From NCBI GenBank assembly GCA_009823505.1, contig VZQC01006876.1:4333612-4397611 (forward strand): 64,000 nucleotides of DNA, written 5' to 3'. Each line of letters starts with the position of its first letter. Within the stretch, counting starts at the first letter, position 1. Position numbers and translations under genes: made by a program. This DNA comes from Rhizomys pruinosus (lineage: Eukaryota; Chordata; Mammalia; Rodentia; Spalacidae). This document shows positions 31,730-45,013 of the stretch, in pieces. Under the pieces are notes generated by a model that was not told the origin of the DNA, made no database searches, and was given only the letters and a program-made list of their open reading frames with translations.

Positions 31730-34700
31730 GAGGGCAAGAGAGAAAGTTTTGAAGACAGTTATGAGGGCAAGTTGTGAGCATCAAATAAAATAATATATTT
31801 GCAAAATTTTGAAGACTTCAAAGCACTATAGCGATATGGCAAACTATTATTACAGTACTACAGACTGTGGTGATGCCATGAAATAATATTTAAGGCTTTG
31901 TTATTGCTGTCAAAGGAAAGATTTTTGAAGATCCTTGCTCTGTATATCACCCCTCCATGTCCATTGCCTGTAGCTATCTTTCTTATTGACTTCTTTCTAG
32001 CCATCTTGAGTACAGATGGTGAAACTGAAGAAAAAGCTCTAACTCTTTGCTCTCCACTTCCTTTAAAGGTTCCTCATCTCTTTAAGAGTTTAGACTTCTT
32101 TTTATAACTGTGTCAGTTCAACTCCCAGAGGTCCAGCCTAGCCTGGAGGTTTGTTTACTGCTCAGCAGGGATTTGTTTACCTCCTAGTAAGAGAAGAGTC
32201 AAGAAGATAAAAGTCAATCATGGAAGTAGAAAGACAGCACCAGGCAGAGAATACCAAGAAAATAAGATTAGAGACATCGGGCCCATCTAGGGTTGACTTT
32301 TGAAATAAGGTGACCCTGGGAAGCCTGCTGAACGCACACACACTGCATCACTTCATGGTGCAGGTCGTTAGAGATACATTTCATCTAACTCCACTTTGTG
32401 CTTGCCAAACACGGAACACCATTTACAAGTCTTATGCTTAAAAACAACTTCCTTTTACCTCACTTATTTTATGCCCCTAAACAGGCACTTTTTTTTTACT
32501 CTCAATTTAGGTTGGCTGGTCAGGTGGATTGTGGGAGAGACATACGATTTGGGTGGATAATAAAATATCATTCACCTTTCTGTGCAGATATAACAGGGAT
32601 TTTCTTTAATATAGTTTTTCAGTAATTTCAATAATAGGCAAAACTCAAGGTGTTGTGATGTTTAACCTGACATCTGAACAGATCCATTTATTTTTAGCAA
32701 TATTTGATTTTTTTGATAATTGTTGCTCTGATTCTGGTGTGGATAGTGTTATTTCTTGCTAATTAGAATAGCCAACTAAGCATAAATCTTGGCTCTTGAA
32801 GAGTCTGAAAATGAAAGGTTTTAGTGCAGGAGTATTTATAGGCTAATGTGTATTTTTTATAACTTAGAAAAACGATAAAGGTGGTTGAATAATTTTGCTC
32901 ATGAAGTCACTTAGAATCCATTTCTAGGATTCCAGGCTCTCTCTGTATGAGACTTCTGATCTTGCTAATTCACTTGTCTGTGGAATGAGATAAATGCTTT
33001 TGGAGTACAAAAAAGTCAAATATATAATTTTATTGAATTTGTTGTTTATGACTGGAGGCAATTACTTCTTAGTGGTTAGATATTTCATGTATAAATTATA
33101 CTGAGGGATAAATAGGTTGTATAATTCAGAATATTTTGAGGCGAAGTTTGTGATCACTCAACACCATTAAAATATATTAATGAATCATTCATTCAACAGA
33201 AATTTATTGACACCCACAAGTTTTTTTTTTAATAACCATGTTAGCCAGAGGTATTTTTCAAATGTCAACATCTAGAAATTAGGCAGAGAACAATGAACTA
33301 ATTGCTATAACTTGAGCAGTCAGGTAGGTAATTATCTTTCTATAAAAGCAATGTGATATTATTTGCACTGTTGGAGGGAAACACTTCTGTTTACTGGGAG
33401 TTCCTAATAAATGTCATTCAGGATGGGGAATTGAGAGCAGTCCTGGGGAAATTATGAAGGCAAGAGAGCCCTGAGAACAAGAAAGGTTCATGTTCAGTAA
33501 CTGTTTATGACTCTTTTATAAGCTCCTTCTACACTTCAAAACCCAAGAGCCTCTGGGCAGACTGCATAGACATTTCAAAGATTCCAGGTAGAACTGGCAG
33601 AACAGTAATTGTTTCCTGTGGATCTTATGGGCAGGGGGTGGAGAGGATTAGAGTTTATTAACCATCCTAAGGGATTTCTTCAACACCTTTTTAAGGGACC
33701 AAATTTTGCCATTTATTTCTTAATAACCTCCAACCTTCTGCCTTTTCTCTGGTCTAATTAATTTTTTAAAATATTTCTATAAGAAACTATATTACCAAGC
33801 TCCTACTTTGACTAAAATATTGAAATAACTTCACCACACATTGCAGACTTGACCTGAGGCATCTCACATTTTTTTTCCTGAACCAATGTTCATCACTTGA
33901 TTTACTAGTGGTTTGTATTCTTGTCAAGTGGATGGGACATAGATCTTAGTCTTTGTGTCCAGGTCGTCATTCACCCACTCCACATGGATTGTGCTTATCA
34001 ACTCAGGTACCATATTAGGTGCTGTTAGTTCAACAATAACTTTCCAATCCCCAAAAGGAAACTATACCTTACTGACAACATAGGCATATAAGTAAATACT
34101 GCACAAATGATGAAGTGCTATCAGGCAGAGAAGATACACAGAGGTGTGGGAGCCCAGAGGAAGGAGCTAAAACACCATCTGAGGAATTCTTGGAAGGCTT
34201 TGAAGGACAGATGATGCCTGACAAGTGTTGTTAAAATGGAGAAAATAACAAAAAAGGGTGAAACATGATTTTGGAAAGTGTAAATACCCTGGTAACATTG
34301 GGGAGCTTACAGTGAGAAATGAAGCACTGGGAAGATAATAATCAAAGCATGCAGGCACACTGTTGAATAGAAATAAATTTAGAGATTCTCTTGAAGATAA
34401 CAGAGCAAGCTGATAAAAGGAAGTTTCCAGTCCAAACTACAGAGAGTGTTTTAAAAGTATCTTTAAAGTATCTTTCTGAGCTCAGTAATGAGGAATAATC
34501 TTTAGTGGCTGGAACAAAAGGAGACTCCACAAGTGAAGAGTGGTACTTGAGGCCCCATGATGATGTATAGTGGTACCTGATTTTAAGTACGGATTTGGGG
34601 CTCAAGTTGTTTGTCAAGGAAGGACAGATTGAGTATGATCATTGGAAAATCCTGTATAAGCATCCCATAGATGTTGCAAAACATTGTTGTCATTGCTGCA

Positions 34701-34915
34701 TAAATTGTTCATATTTTAAGTTCTTGTATCTTTTTTAACCTAGAGGTTTTTGTTTTTTTTTTTTTTGAAAGAAGATCTGTTGCTGGGTGAGGATTCTTGG
34801 GGGCAGGAGAGGGATGTGGTACCTGACATCCTATTCTTTACCTATGGTTGCTGCACAGAATTGTTGGTTTCCAGCCAATGGCCTTTGGTGTCAAACTTCA
34901 CTTTTTAGAAAACTG
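31730..34915. other. Long unique stretch, no gene seen
   Basis: About 3.2 kb of AT-rich DNA with no recognised repeat or exon. Confidence 0.45.
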
Positions 34916-34918
34916 AGT

Positions 34919-35076
34919 GGGATGCCAGAACATGGTTCCTAGTGCCTTTAATCCCAGCTCTTGGGAGGCAGAGTCAGGTGGATCTATGTGAGATTGAGGC
35001 CAACCTGGTCCACATAGTGACTTCCAGGTGGGCCTGGGACTAGGCAGGTCCTCTAACAAAAAAAAAAAAAAAAAGA
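34919..35076 (+). repeat. B1 SINE
   Basis: Diverged 5' end, then GTGCCTTTAATCCCAGCTCTTGGGAGGCAGAG, GGCCAACCTGGTCCACATAGTGA and a pure A tail at 35058-35074. Confidence 0.85.
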
Positions 35077-35112
35077 AAAGAAACAAAGAAAACAGAATGG
35101 GGCTGCTGCTGT

Positions 35113-35196
35113 CAGAGCAGTGGAGTGTGGTCAGGAAGAAGGCCCTGTCCTTGAGAGCAGGTGGAGTGTGGTCAGGAAGAAAGCCCTGTCCTCGTC
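35113..35196. repeat. 40-bp direct tandem duplication
   Basis: Two copies of GAGCAG(G)TGGAGTGTGGTCAGGAAGAARGCCCTGTCCT start at 35115 and 35155. Confidence 0.9.
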
Positions 35197-35219
35197 TGCA
35201 TTAAGATACAATGACTCTT

Positions 35220-35359
35220 TGTATTAGTCCTTTATAGATGACAACACAGAACTACGGACGGAGACCAAATAAGGTTTCGAGGTTTTCTTTTTGTTTTTCC
35301 ATTTATTAATTTTCAAATATCTGTTGATTATGTGAGTATGGGCATGCACATACTTGCCG

Positions 35360-35405
<46 letters not shown>

Positions 35406-35870
35406 GTCAGAGAATAACTTTGAGGAGTTGGTTCTTTCTCTCTACCAAGAAGATCTGAGAGATTGATTTCAGGTCATCAGGGTTGATGGTAAGTCCCCTT
35501 ATCCTCTGAACCATCTCATCAATCCCAGATCATTTTTAAGAAGAGGTTTATTTTGGCTCAAGTTTTTGCAATTGATGATGGTCTCTTTAATGTCAGAATC
35601 CCAAAGTAGCACAAATCATCAAACAGTAATTATGTGTGTGTGTATTTGTATGTGTGCTCTATCTCCCTTATCTTATAAAGCCATCAGAAATCAATGATGG
35701 ACGCTCCATCTTAATAACTTTAATCCCAATTGTCTCCCAGGACTCCACCTCCAAATACCACAGTAAGACTAGTTATCCTGTTTCTATACCCAACCGCTGG
35801 AATTAAGTGTAATCCCCAACACAAAGTTGGAATGAAGCCATATTCAAATCAGACAACAGCACCCTCTGCT
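35220..35870 (+). mobile_element. MaLR-like LTR interrupted by a B3-type SINE
   Basis: The left part starts TGTATTAGTCC. The right part has AAGAGGTTTATTTTGGCTCA (from about 35535), CTTATAAAGCCATCAG, GACGCTCCATCTTAATAACTTTAATCCC, GACTCCACCTCCAAATACCA and CATATTCAAATCAGACAACAGC, which is the MST/THE-like MaLR layout. A B3-type SINE separates the parts. Confidence 0.6.
35290..35527 (-). repeat. B3-type SINE with (TG)n
   Basis: A TG tract (about 35362-35402) is followed by GAGAATAACTTTGAGGAGTTGGTTCTTTCTCTC and a worn head (CTCTGAACCATCTCATCAATCCC). It is inserted in the MaLR-like LTR. Confidence 0.75.
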
Positions 35871-37300
35871 ATTCCCAGCACAGTCTTCTGAGTATCTTCA
35901 GTGTGCTGCTTGACTCTCTGGCTCCTTCCTCTCTCCACTTGTCTTTCAATGCCCACTTTCTTTATTTCTTATTTTCAAGTTCAAATCTTTTTCCTCTTGG
36001 TTTTCTGGTACCTTCATTTTCATTTTCTTTTTGACTTTTGAATGTGTTTTCATATTTATTCTCTGACTTTATTGGAATTCTGTAAGGGCAGAGGGGTGAA
36101 TGTACCTGTTTAGTCTGTTATAAACAATCAATTTATTCTATTATGTGCTTTGTAGCCCCCTATGCATTTAGAATCTTAGGAAACTCCATTATTTATTAAG
36201 GTTGTGTCACAGCCACTCATTAAGGGCAGGCACAATTGCTTTAACTATTGTGAAAGTAGAAGCTGTTGTTTCTGACTTGCCTGATATTTGAGGCTGGCAA
36301 TAGTACCTCAGGAATTAACTCAGAAATACCATCTTATGTCTTTATCTAAAACAATTCCATCTGTAAAATGCTCCACACTTCCACCCCTGTCATCTTGGTG
36401 AGGAATTTCAAGAGCGATTTTACTGAGCACAACTTTCAAAAAGCCTTATCATTTTCGTAAAGGGAAGACTTTCTTCATAGCCTTGGATATAACTTTAATT
36501 TGTGTCATTGTGTAATACAATGTTTAAATGTTCCTTTTTCAGTTTAAGTCCAGAACAAAACACAGAAAAGATTCGAAGACACTACTTAGAGAGCTTTATT
36601 AATGGCTTCTGGGATCTTGGATCCTAGTATATCTGATTTCAAGCCTAAACAAGAGAAATTGCTATAGATTGGAGACTAAAGTAGCCTGTGGCAGCAGAGA
36701 AGGGAACTGTATTTGGGAAGGGGTCCAGTTTCTCAGTGACTAGATAGAGTAACAAATAGTAGGAATGCCTACATACAATCATTTAAAAACACCCCTGCCT
36801 AACTTTTTGCAAAAACTGAAAGGATTTAAGCCAGAGAGGCTACTATGCCCTGTTCAGATGCAGAAACTGAGGGAGAGCTGTTGAGTGGTAAGCTAAAGGA
36901 GAATGCCATGCTAAACATTGTAGCTTCATGTACAAGAGAGAGAGCCTCCACAATCCGCCAGTAGTGGAGGAAGAACTCCAGATTACACCGTCAGTAAGGC
37001 TTCCTGCATCTATTCACCCACCAGGTGGTGGTGGAATGGAATTTCTATCCAGGGAAACAGATAAATCACTTATATCCTCTTCATCCACCTCTTGCTTCTA
37101 CTTCAGCTAGGAAGCTGAGAAGGTACAGGCTACTTACATGCAGCATGGAACTCAGAATAGTATCTAGCATGTGATAAGTTAATTATTGAAGAAGACATTA
37201 AATGTCTACAGGACATCTTAATAGACAATGTTAAACAGTCCACAGGAAAATGTTAGACTGTCTTCAATGCAAAAAGGAAAATATGCATTATAAGTTGTTT
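35871..37300. other. Unique stretch, no gene seen
   Basis: About 1.4 kb with no recognised repeat or exon. Confidence 0.4.
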
Positions 37301-37302
37301 TT

Positions 37303-37720
37303 CATGGTGTTGGAGAGTGTTCAGTTTACTGCTTTTGCAGAAGACTTGGGTTTGGTACCCAGCACTCACATGGCTGCTCAAAACTTCTGTAACTAAGCCT
37401 GGCATGGTGGTGCACACCTTTAATTCTAGCACTTGGGAGGCAGAGGCAGGCGGATCTTTGTGAGTTCAAGGCCAGCCTGGTCTACAGAGTGAATTCCAGG
37501 ACAGCTGGGACTACAGGGAGACCCTGTCTCGAAAAGACCAAAAAATAAAAACAAAAACAAACAAACAAACAAACAAAAAACACAAAAAAACTTCTGTAAC
37601 TCCAGTTTCAGGGGATCTGATGCCCTCTTCTGGCCTCCATGGGCACCAGGCATGTACATGTCCCACCTACAAACATGCAGGCAAAACACTTACACATAAA
37701 AATAAAATAAAAATAGATAC
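37303..37720 (+). repeat. B2 SINE interrupted by a B1
   Basis: The head (GGTGTTGGAGAGTGTTCAG, GGTACCCAGCACTCACATGG) is at 37307-37395. The body resumes at about 37602 (CCAGTTTCAGGGGATCTGATGCCCTCTTCTGGCCTCC) and ends in an A-rich tail. It is older than the B1 within it. Confidence 0.85.
37396..37586 (+). repeat. B1 SINE nested in a B2
   Basis: Full B1 with an (AAAC)n-type tail. The 15-bp TSD AAAACTTCTGTAACT is at 37381-37395 and 37587-37601, both belonging to the host B2. Confidence 0.95.
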
Positions 37721-37807
37721 TTAAGAAAAAAGATTCTTCAAAGTTGTTTCATGTGCATACTTTTCTTATCCTGTCTTATTCTCAATGTTTTAGTATTTCT
37801 TTTTTCT

Positions 37808-38033
37808 TTTTAAAAATTTATTTATTATTTCTTATGTGTATGAATGTACTGTCTGCATGTAGGTTGGTGCACCCATGTCATGCAATGCTGCGGAGGTCAG
37901 AAGACGGTGTTCGATTCTCCTGGAACTGAAGTTAAAGGCAGTTCTTAGCTACCATGTGGGTGCTGGGAATGGAACCCTGGTCCTCTGGAAGAGCAGTCAG
38001 TGCTCTTAACCACTGAGCCATCTCTCCAGCCCC
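37808..38033 (-). repeat. B2 SINE
   Basis: Complete minus-strand B2. The T-rich tail side is TTAAAAATTTATTTATT, and the head reads CTCTTAACCACTGAGCCATCTCTCCAGCCCC in plus orientation. Confidence 0.92.
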
Positions 38034-38900
38034 AGTTTTAATTTTTCAAAGAAACATTAACAGAGGGGCAAATTCTACCCATCCTCAGGATGGTTTGCTC
38101 CGACACTATGTTTACCCCCCCCCCATCTTTCTGGCAAGGAGTTTTCCTAGATGTAATCTTTAGCATTGATAACCCAGTGGCTGAGCCTTCCGAACTCACC
38201 GCACCATGCCAAAACTCTGATTGTTTTCCATTAATTGATGCTTTAGCAGTCTCATCAGTTCAGAAACTCCAGCTATTTTGTCATTTTTGTAACATTAAAA
38301 TTTAGGTATGAAAGACGAGAATGGAAATCTTCTATTGATAGTTTTGTAAAGTGACTTCTCTGGGCCAGCAGGTGCAGCCTGATCTAGGAACTTGTCATAA
38401 TTGCATATTCCCAGATTTACTGAAAAAGAAGCTAGAGTTGAGAGCCAGAATTTTATGAACTCCACCAAATGATTTCAAAGTCAAGGATGGAAAAGTAGAG
38501 ATGACAAACAGAAGCTCATTTTATTAAGCTGTATTACAACTTTGCGTTAAAAGACTTTTATGCACTTTTTAGTCTTGGGACATATTTCTGGGTACAATAT
38601 AAATCATTTGGGAAGACTCTATTATATATGATTCTTTTCTCATTTTGTTTGATGTTATTAAAATACTGCTTGGTCTCCTTGAGAACAGTGCCAGAAATAT
38701 GCTGCTTAAGCAGAGGTGAATGTCTGACAGTGAATTCAGCTGAAGTACTTCCCAGTGAATAGCTTTGAGCCCTTTATTGGAAAGACCTTGTTTTGAGTCC
38801 TATTTTATGTGCTATTAGTTACATGACCTTGAGAAAATGGCTTCAAATTTCTAAACTTGTTTCATAAATTTTGACATTGAGATGACAATAAGAATCCCAA
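38034..38900. other. Unique stretch, no gene seen
   Basis: No recognised repeat or coding signal. Confidence 0.4.
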
Positions 38901-38901
38901 C

Positions 38902-39128
38902 CTTGGGGCTGGAGAGCTGGCTCAGAGGTTAAAAGCACTGACTATTCTTGAGGAGGACCCAGGTTAGGTTCCCATAACTTACATGGTATCTAAAATCTGT
39001 CCACAACTCCAGTTTCAGGAGATTTGACACCCTCTTCTGACATTCATGGGCATTGTCTAGCATGGGTGCACCTACACACATTCAGGCAATACACCTATAC
39101 ACAGACAATAAAAATAAAATATTTTAAA
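38902..39128 (+). repeat. B2 SINE
   Basis: Full B2 starting CTTGGGGCTGGAGAGCTGG with an A-rich tail. An 11-bp TSD, AGAATCCCAAC / AGAATCTCAAC, is at 38891 and 39129. Confidence 0.9.
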
Positions 39129-39139
39129 AGAATCTCAAC

Positions 39140-42100
39140 AATATAGAACACTGCAGAACCATACTTTGTGCTAATGTAAGCAAAGTATGGAATTCAATGT
39201 TGGACACATGTGATGTCAATAGATGGTGATTGTGATGATTGTATCTGGGATGTCCTCCACACAGCTTAGCCTGGAGATCAGGTGTTCTCAACTGCTTCTA
39301 GAAAAAAGTTTTCCAGAGATCTGCCACAAGCAAAGAACTCTCAGAATGCAGCAGTTTCCAAAGCCATGTCCTTCCTAGAACCCATGAGGATCTTCATTTG
39401 GAAACTGGTCCAGTTCTTTTTGAAATTTTTATATTTTAAAATAGAGGAGAAACCTGACTTGGGAATTATACAACTTTCTGACTTTGCCAGCAGCTGAGAG
39501 AGCCTTAGAGAGTCAGGGTACTCCTATAGCCCATGATAATTGAGCACCCTTAAATATCTCACCTTTTTTTCCATATCCCCAGCTTCCCAAGTGATCATTT
39601 CCACCAAACAAAACATTTATCTTGTCTTGAAGTATCTGAATCTGAGTCAAGAATTAACTATGAATTTCATTCAATCACAACAACATCAACAATAATATGA
39701 ATGTCTTATGTTTGGGTTACTAAGTAGAATATTTAGGTGACTTTTCTCAGGAAAACTTGAGTTTGTTCTCTTCTGAAAGAAAATTTGTTCCTCTCTGATA
39801 GTTTTTTCCATCGGTCCCATGAAGGCTGAAAATTGAGCCAAGTGAGTCTCACTGGGTAATTCAGAACAGTGGCTGGGAAATACCTGTGTTGCAATCCCAG
39901 CCCCACTTCATGTAACTTAAATGATCATGGAGACATTATTCTTTTTAAGGCTCTGTTGCATTAGTTGTGGAACCAAGAGTATTCAAAGGATACCTTCTGC
40001 ACACTACTGTTGGGAATATCATGTAAGAAATAAAAGCAGAGCATTTAGTTTGGTGTTCAGTAAAATGAAAGACTGGCATTTTATTTATTGTGTTTTATCT
40101 TTCAAGAAGGCAAACTTAAGGCAGAATTAGAAGCACAAAGATATTAAGTGGGGAAGATGTTTGTGAAGGGCACCGGGAGGAAACAGATGATGACTGGGAG
40201 AGCCTTCAGCCCTCAAGAATGTTCTGACAGCTGAGAGAGGAAGGTGGGTGAAAGGCTTTGGCAAGGAGACTCAGACTGTGCATAGCTCTCAAAAAGATTT
40301 TGGAAGACGATTCCATCCCATAGGGCCTAGACTAGTACCCTAACAGCTTATTAGCATCTAGGGAAGATAGATTTCAACATGAACATGCTGATGGATCCAA
40401 AGGGAAGGCTGCTGAGGGTGTCAGTCAACTGTACATTCCAGAAGACAAAGTCTGAGCGTACATATTCATAGCTATGAGGATGGGTTAGAGCTGTTTTGAA
40501 TAACTGTAGGCTGAGCTCTGCCCAAGAGATCTAATCAAAGGGTGTAGATTTCTGGAATCCAATTTCTGTCTGGTTGCTAAACTATGCACTTGAGGCACAG
40601 GTGTACTTTGAGAGAGCACCTGCCTAATCCACAGAGAATGCTAACAGAAGACGGGTCTCCATCCTGGGCACTTTTCATGCAACATGAAAGCTAGCATCTT
40701 TAAGCATAAGCTCTGTATGTATGCAGTACACATTTATGCCTTAAAGAGTCAATAGTAGAGGTAGCTCAGTAAGAATCCACTGGGATTGACAGTAAACTGG
40801 GGTGGGGAGCAATTATTGCTGACTCACTCTCTGGAGGAAGGAACAACATCCGGAGGCTCCTTTATGACCAAAAAATGTGAGTCTGTGTAATTAGTCATTT
40901 GAATATAAGAGTGGCTCTTTTTAATAAAAGCAGTCAAACCCATCATCTAGCGAGAAGGCTGAAGTTCTAAACACTTAATTTATTGTTATTTCTTTGTACT
41001 CAGCAGTGTCCATACAAATTGCCTCTGAAGTGAAATGCAATGGGGAAAAGCACATGGAACTTTCCAGAGGAAAGCTTTCTTTAAAATTAGAAGGAACTCT
41101 AGCAAATATTCCTGCACTAGAAACAATGATTAAAAGCACCTTTTCATTTGGTTCTAAAAAAATAAGAGTGGAGCCATTACCCAAAGGCTAGTTGTTCCAG
41201 GCCGTCCAACCCTCAAGGAAGAAATGACACAGTGTGACTCTGGGTACCAGCTGGTTTTGTGGGCCACAGACAACTGATCCGCATTTGTCTGTGATATGTT
41301 CACACTTTGGCTATGAATTAGTTAACAGTCTATATAATCTTCATGTGCTGTTTCCAAGATTTCAGGTATTTTAAATCTAAATGAAGGCACTTTGCTTATC
41401 CTGTGTAAATGGAACTTACAAACAGAACTGCAATTTCATTTAATAGCTATAAACCATTACTCTAATGGTTTGACAAATACCTATGAGGATAGACTGCAAT
41501 ATTTCATCCAAGAAAGGACTGAATATTAAATAAATGTAACCTCCCAATGGGTTCTACTTGAACCCCCTACTAGTTTTGGAGGGTGGATTTAAAAGCTGAA
41601 AGCATTTTAGAGTAAATGTTAGGGAAGGGATATAGCAGGTTCTGTGGCACAGATTAGCACTTTATCCAAGTGATCACAAATCCTTTCCTCATTTTCCATT
41701 ATCACTTCAAACTCATCATTGTAAAGTACAGAACTTAACTTGGAAGTTGGGGACACCATCCCTTCCGGTCTGACATCATGCTGGGGGTAAGAGCAATTAG
41801 CTAATTTCTCTTTTCTTTGCTCATGTTTATTATGTTTTTGAAAAACAAAACTAATACCTAACATTTACAGATCTCCTCAAGGATGTGTGTGCCCCAATAA
41901 CATGCAAAAGATGAATCATCTTTCTACCGTTAGAGACTATATACAAGTTACCACTTCTAGATCCAATGGATAAAATATTATCAGGGGCCTTTAAAATAGG
42001 AAAGCTTGTAAGCTGGAAAATTTGAAGGTCATGTAAAATCAGAAAAAATGATTTCTATAATTATCTTCTGTAATTAAATATATTTTTAATGTTAGTTGAT

Positions 42101-43250
42101 TATAGCGTGGGGAAAAATAGGACATTGTCCCCAAGGGCATATGTGTTCAAGGAAATTTTTGGTAAGAAAGGGACAGTTTTTATGCTGAGTATAATGGAGA
42201 TGTGGTTTTGTTTGATTCATGAACTATTTTTACCCTGAGGAGGATGTTTCATATGTAAGTACCACATGTGAATATTTATTCTAATGCTGAGGGTAGGGGC
42301 ATCTGTAGCAGAGATCTACAAAATTGATTATGTTGGTAATAGCCCAAGCAAAATAGTAGTGACTACAAACCCTTTAATTATAACTGGGTTTGAAAAAATA
42401 TCTGAAGCTGTTTGTAATGGTTGCTTTCATTCTGTAGTTTTGTTTTGTGTTTGACAAGAGAAAAAATGTACTGAAAGCTGCTGATTACCCAATAGCAATT
42501 ACCAGAAAACCAATCAAAAGGCAATTTGGATTTTTAGAAAAGTGTGACTTATCAATTTATCCAATGGAGTGTTTTTTCTTTTTTTTTTTTCTTTTCTAGC
42601 TAATTGGATGTGGTTTAAAAAATCATTTCAAAGGAACACAGATTTTTTTTTTTTTTTGCTAAGCTAGTAGGACAGACCTGTAAGCCAGGCCAGAGACATA
42701 GCTTTCACTGTCAGAAAATTTGTCCCTGTCACCACCCTATTCATTTCCAAGGCTCTTCTGGGTTTCCAGATTTTCTTGTGTTGTGTGTGCACCTGCAGTG
42801 AATCCAGAAACTGCTGTGAGGAGACCCTTTTTTCAACAGCAGTGTGGACTGGGGTACAGAGCTGAGTCGTGATGAAAAACTGTATCCCTAAGAAATTTCT
42901 AAGTTACATAATATTTCTTCAAATGGCAGGAAAAGGATACAAATAAATAGAATGAACAGGTTTGAGACAGAAATTAACCCTCCTTGTAGCATAATGGTGT
43001 TTTTTAAAAAAATTACAGGAGACATGATCCTTCCCCATCTCATCTCCCTGAACCCTGGACGTGCACCCTGGATCTGCAATACAAAGAATGTGCCTGCAGA
43101 TGGAACAGCAGCACCGCTGCCCAGAAACCACCCTAACTATTTATCATCTATCCATCCATCCATATATAGTGTAAGTAACAGTACTCAGGGCTTGTGAAAC
43201 ACCCTCCCACAGACAGCTGGAGAATCAGATGCACACAGACAAACCCTTAC
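39140..43250. other. Long unique stretch, no gene seen
   Basis: About 4.1 kb. Opposed open frames of 65-70 codons at 40975-41191 overlap on both strands and resemble no family I know. AT-rich, with T-runs at 42567 and 42644. Possible old repeats are not readable by eye. Confidence 0.45.
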
Positions 43251-43266
43251 AATTCCACGTATGTCA

Positions 43267-43318
43267 AAACACACACACACACACACTCACACACACACAC
43301 ACACACATACACACACAC
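43267..43318. repeat. (CA)n microsatellite
   Basis: CA tract with single-base interruptions (ACTCAC, ACATAC). Confidence 0.95.
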
Positions 43319-43445
43319 AAGAAGGGGTGGTATTTGACAGTGTTTCCTTCCATTATCAAAATGGGCAAATTGTAGGCAAATTCTATTCTTTCTTAAAAAT
43401 ATTTTATTATCACTGCTTTCTTTAATAAGCAATGCGATTACGTTG

Positions 43446-43505
43446 AAAGACTTTGTATAGGTGGAGAATTTATGTACAAAGACTTTGTATAGGTGGAGAA
43501 TTTAG
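43446..43505. repeat. 32-bp direct tandem duplication
   Basis: AAAGACTTTGTATAGGTGG, followed by AGAATTTA, occurs at 43446 and 43478. Confidence 0.95.
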
Positions 43506-43509
43506 AAAT

Positions 43510-44140
43510 TTGGAATACTCAGTGACAAAGTTTCACATTATTGTTGAAGCTCGGTAGTATAGTTTTGATAGTAAACAATATTCAAAACTGATAGTAGACA
43601 TGAGGAATTTTGAATTTATATTCTAAGATCTAATTACATATTTTTAATTTAATAATTATATTAGTTTAGTTATTACAGTAGTACCTTTTTAACTTCCAAG
43701 ACTTTGATTTTTATCTGTAGAATTTCAATTAGGGAATAAATGAAGGCATACTGGGGTTGTAGAAGAGTGAGGGAAAACTAACAGAAAGCCTCTTTGTGCC
43801 TGGTAGTGGGAGAGGTTCAACATCAAAGCCCGGAGGACATCCAGAACCTTGTGTGCAGTGAGGATCACAGCTGGCCCTCAGCGGAGGTGGGAGTTCCATT
43901 CCAGGGAATTAGTTCTCCCAAACCAGAATCTGCAAATAACACAGGCCTCCCCTGTCCCAGCATAAGAGGCAAAGGCTCTGTCATACACAGCCTGGGACCT
44001 CAGGGGAGAGGAGTGTGGGGAATGTAAAGACGCAAAGGAAACTGAAAATACTGCCCAACATCAGGAAGACCTCCATGCTCTACTCTGGTCCACCATCAGC
44101 CCACCGCCAGAGGGATATGAAACTGTGCCTCGCCTTCGGG
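43510..44140. other. Stretch upstream of the minisatellite, no gene seen
   Basis: The AT-rich left half gives way to a GC-richer right half (from about 43780) with short overlapping frames. The right half may be decayed minisatellite units. Confidence 0.4.
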
Positions 44141-44149
44141 GTCCAAGGC

Positions 44150-44757
44150 TTCAAGCTCATGTGGGAGGACCAGAGCTCCAGCTCTCAAGAGGTGACCACA
44201 GCTCCAGACCACAGGAGAAGTCCACAGTTATATTTCACTGGAGGGACCACGATTCTGGCTCATGGAGAGGGAACCATGGCTCCAACACCCAGGACAGGAC
44301 CTTAGCCCTAGCTCATGGGTGGGGACCATGGGTCCAGCCTAGAAAGATACCACTGCTCCAGCAACCAGGGCAGGACAGCAGCTCAGGCTCATGGGTGTGC
44401 ATGTAATGGGAGGGGAACCATAGCTTCACTCAGGAGAGGAAGCCATAGATCTTATTCACAAAAGCGGATCACAGCTCTGGCTCTTGGGAGGGACCACAGC
44501 CCCAGCCCAGCTTACAGGACGGGACCACACTTCCAGCTCAAGGGAGACCACAGCTTCAGGTTCAGAGGAAGATACCACAAATCCAGCTCATAAGAAGGAA
44601 TCATGGATCCTATTCACTGGGGAGTGGACTACAGCTCCAAGTTCACAGGAGTAGACTACAGCTCCAAGTTCACAGGAGTGGACTACAGCTCCTAGGTCAT
44701 AGGAGGGGGCCACAGCTCCAGCTTGTGGGAGGGGGGCACAAGTTTGGCTTACGGGAG
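44150..44757. repeat. Degenerate minisatellite, about 27-bp unit
   Basis: The repeated core is approximately GGACCACAGCTCCAGCTCATGGGA. The best preserved units start at 44624, 44651 and 44678 (exact 27-base steps, GTGGACTACAGCTCC). Earlier units are recognisable by ACCACAGCTCCAG, ACCATGGCTCC or GACCACGATTC followed by TCATGGG-like ends. Because 27 is divisible by three, long repetitive open frames appear on both strands (9-residue periodicity), which are by-products of the repeat. Confidence 0.85.
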
Positions 44758-44770
44758 GAGAAATTACCTT

Positions 44771-44998
44771 AATTTTAAATATTTTATTTATTATTTTTAT
44801 TCTATGTGTGAGTGTATTGCCTGCATTGTGGAAGTGCACCCATGTAATGCAATGCCCATGGAGGCCAGAAGAGGTTGTTGGATCCCTGGAACTAGAGTTA
44901 CAATGGCTGTTAGCAGCCATATGGGTTCTGGGAATCAAACTCAGGTCCTTGACAAGACAAACCAGCATACTTAACCTCTGAGTCATCTCTCCAGCCCC
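44771..44998 (-). repeat. B2 SINE
   Basis: Minus-strand B2 with AGTGTATTGCCTGCATTGTGG, GGAACTAGAGTTACAATGG and the head CCTCTGAGTCATCTCTCCAGCCCC. AGAAATT occurs on both sides (44759, 44999). Confidence 0.9.
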
Positions 44999-45013
44999 AG
45001 AAATTCCATTCTT

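Noticed and set aside
40975..41191. Opposed 65-70 codon frames that might be a small gene
   Set aside because: Both strands are open over the same bases, no family resemblance, no splice or promoter context; expected by chance in 64 kb.
23252..43505. Short direct repeats at 23252, 35115 and 43446 considered as a CRISPR-like array
   Set aside because: Each is a single head-to-tail duplication without regular spacers, in a mammalian nuclear genome.
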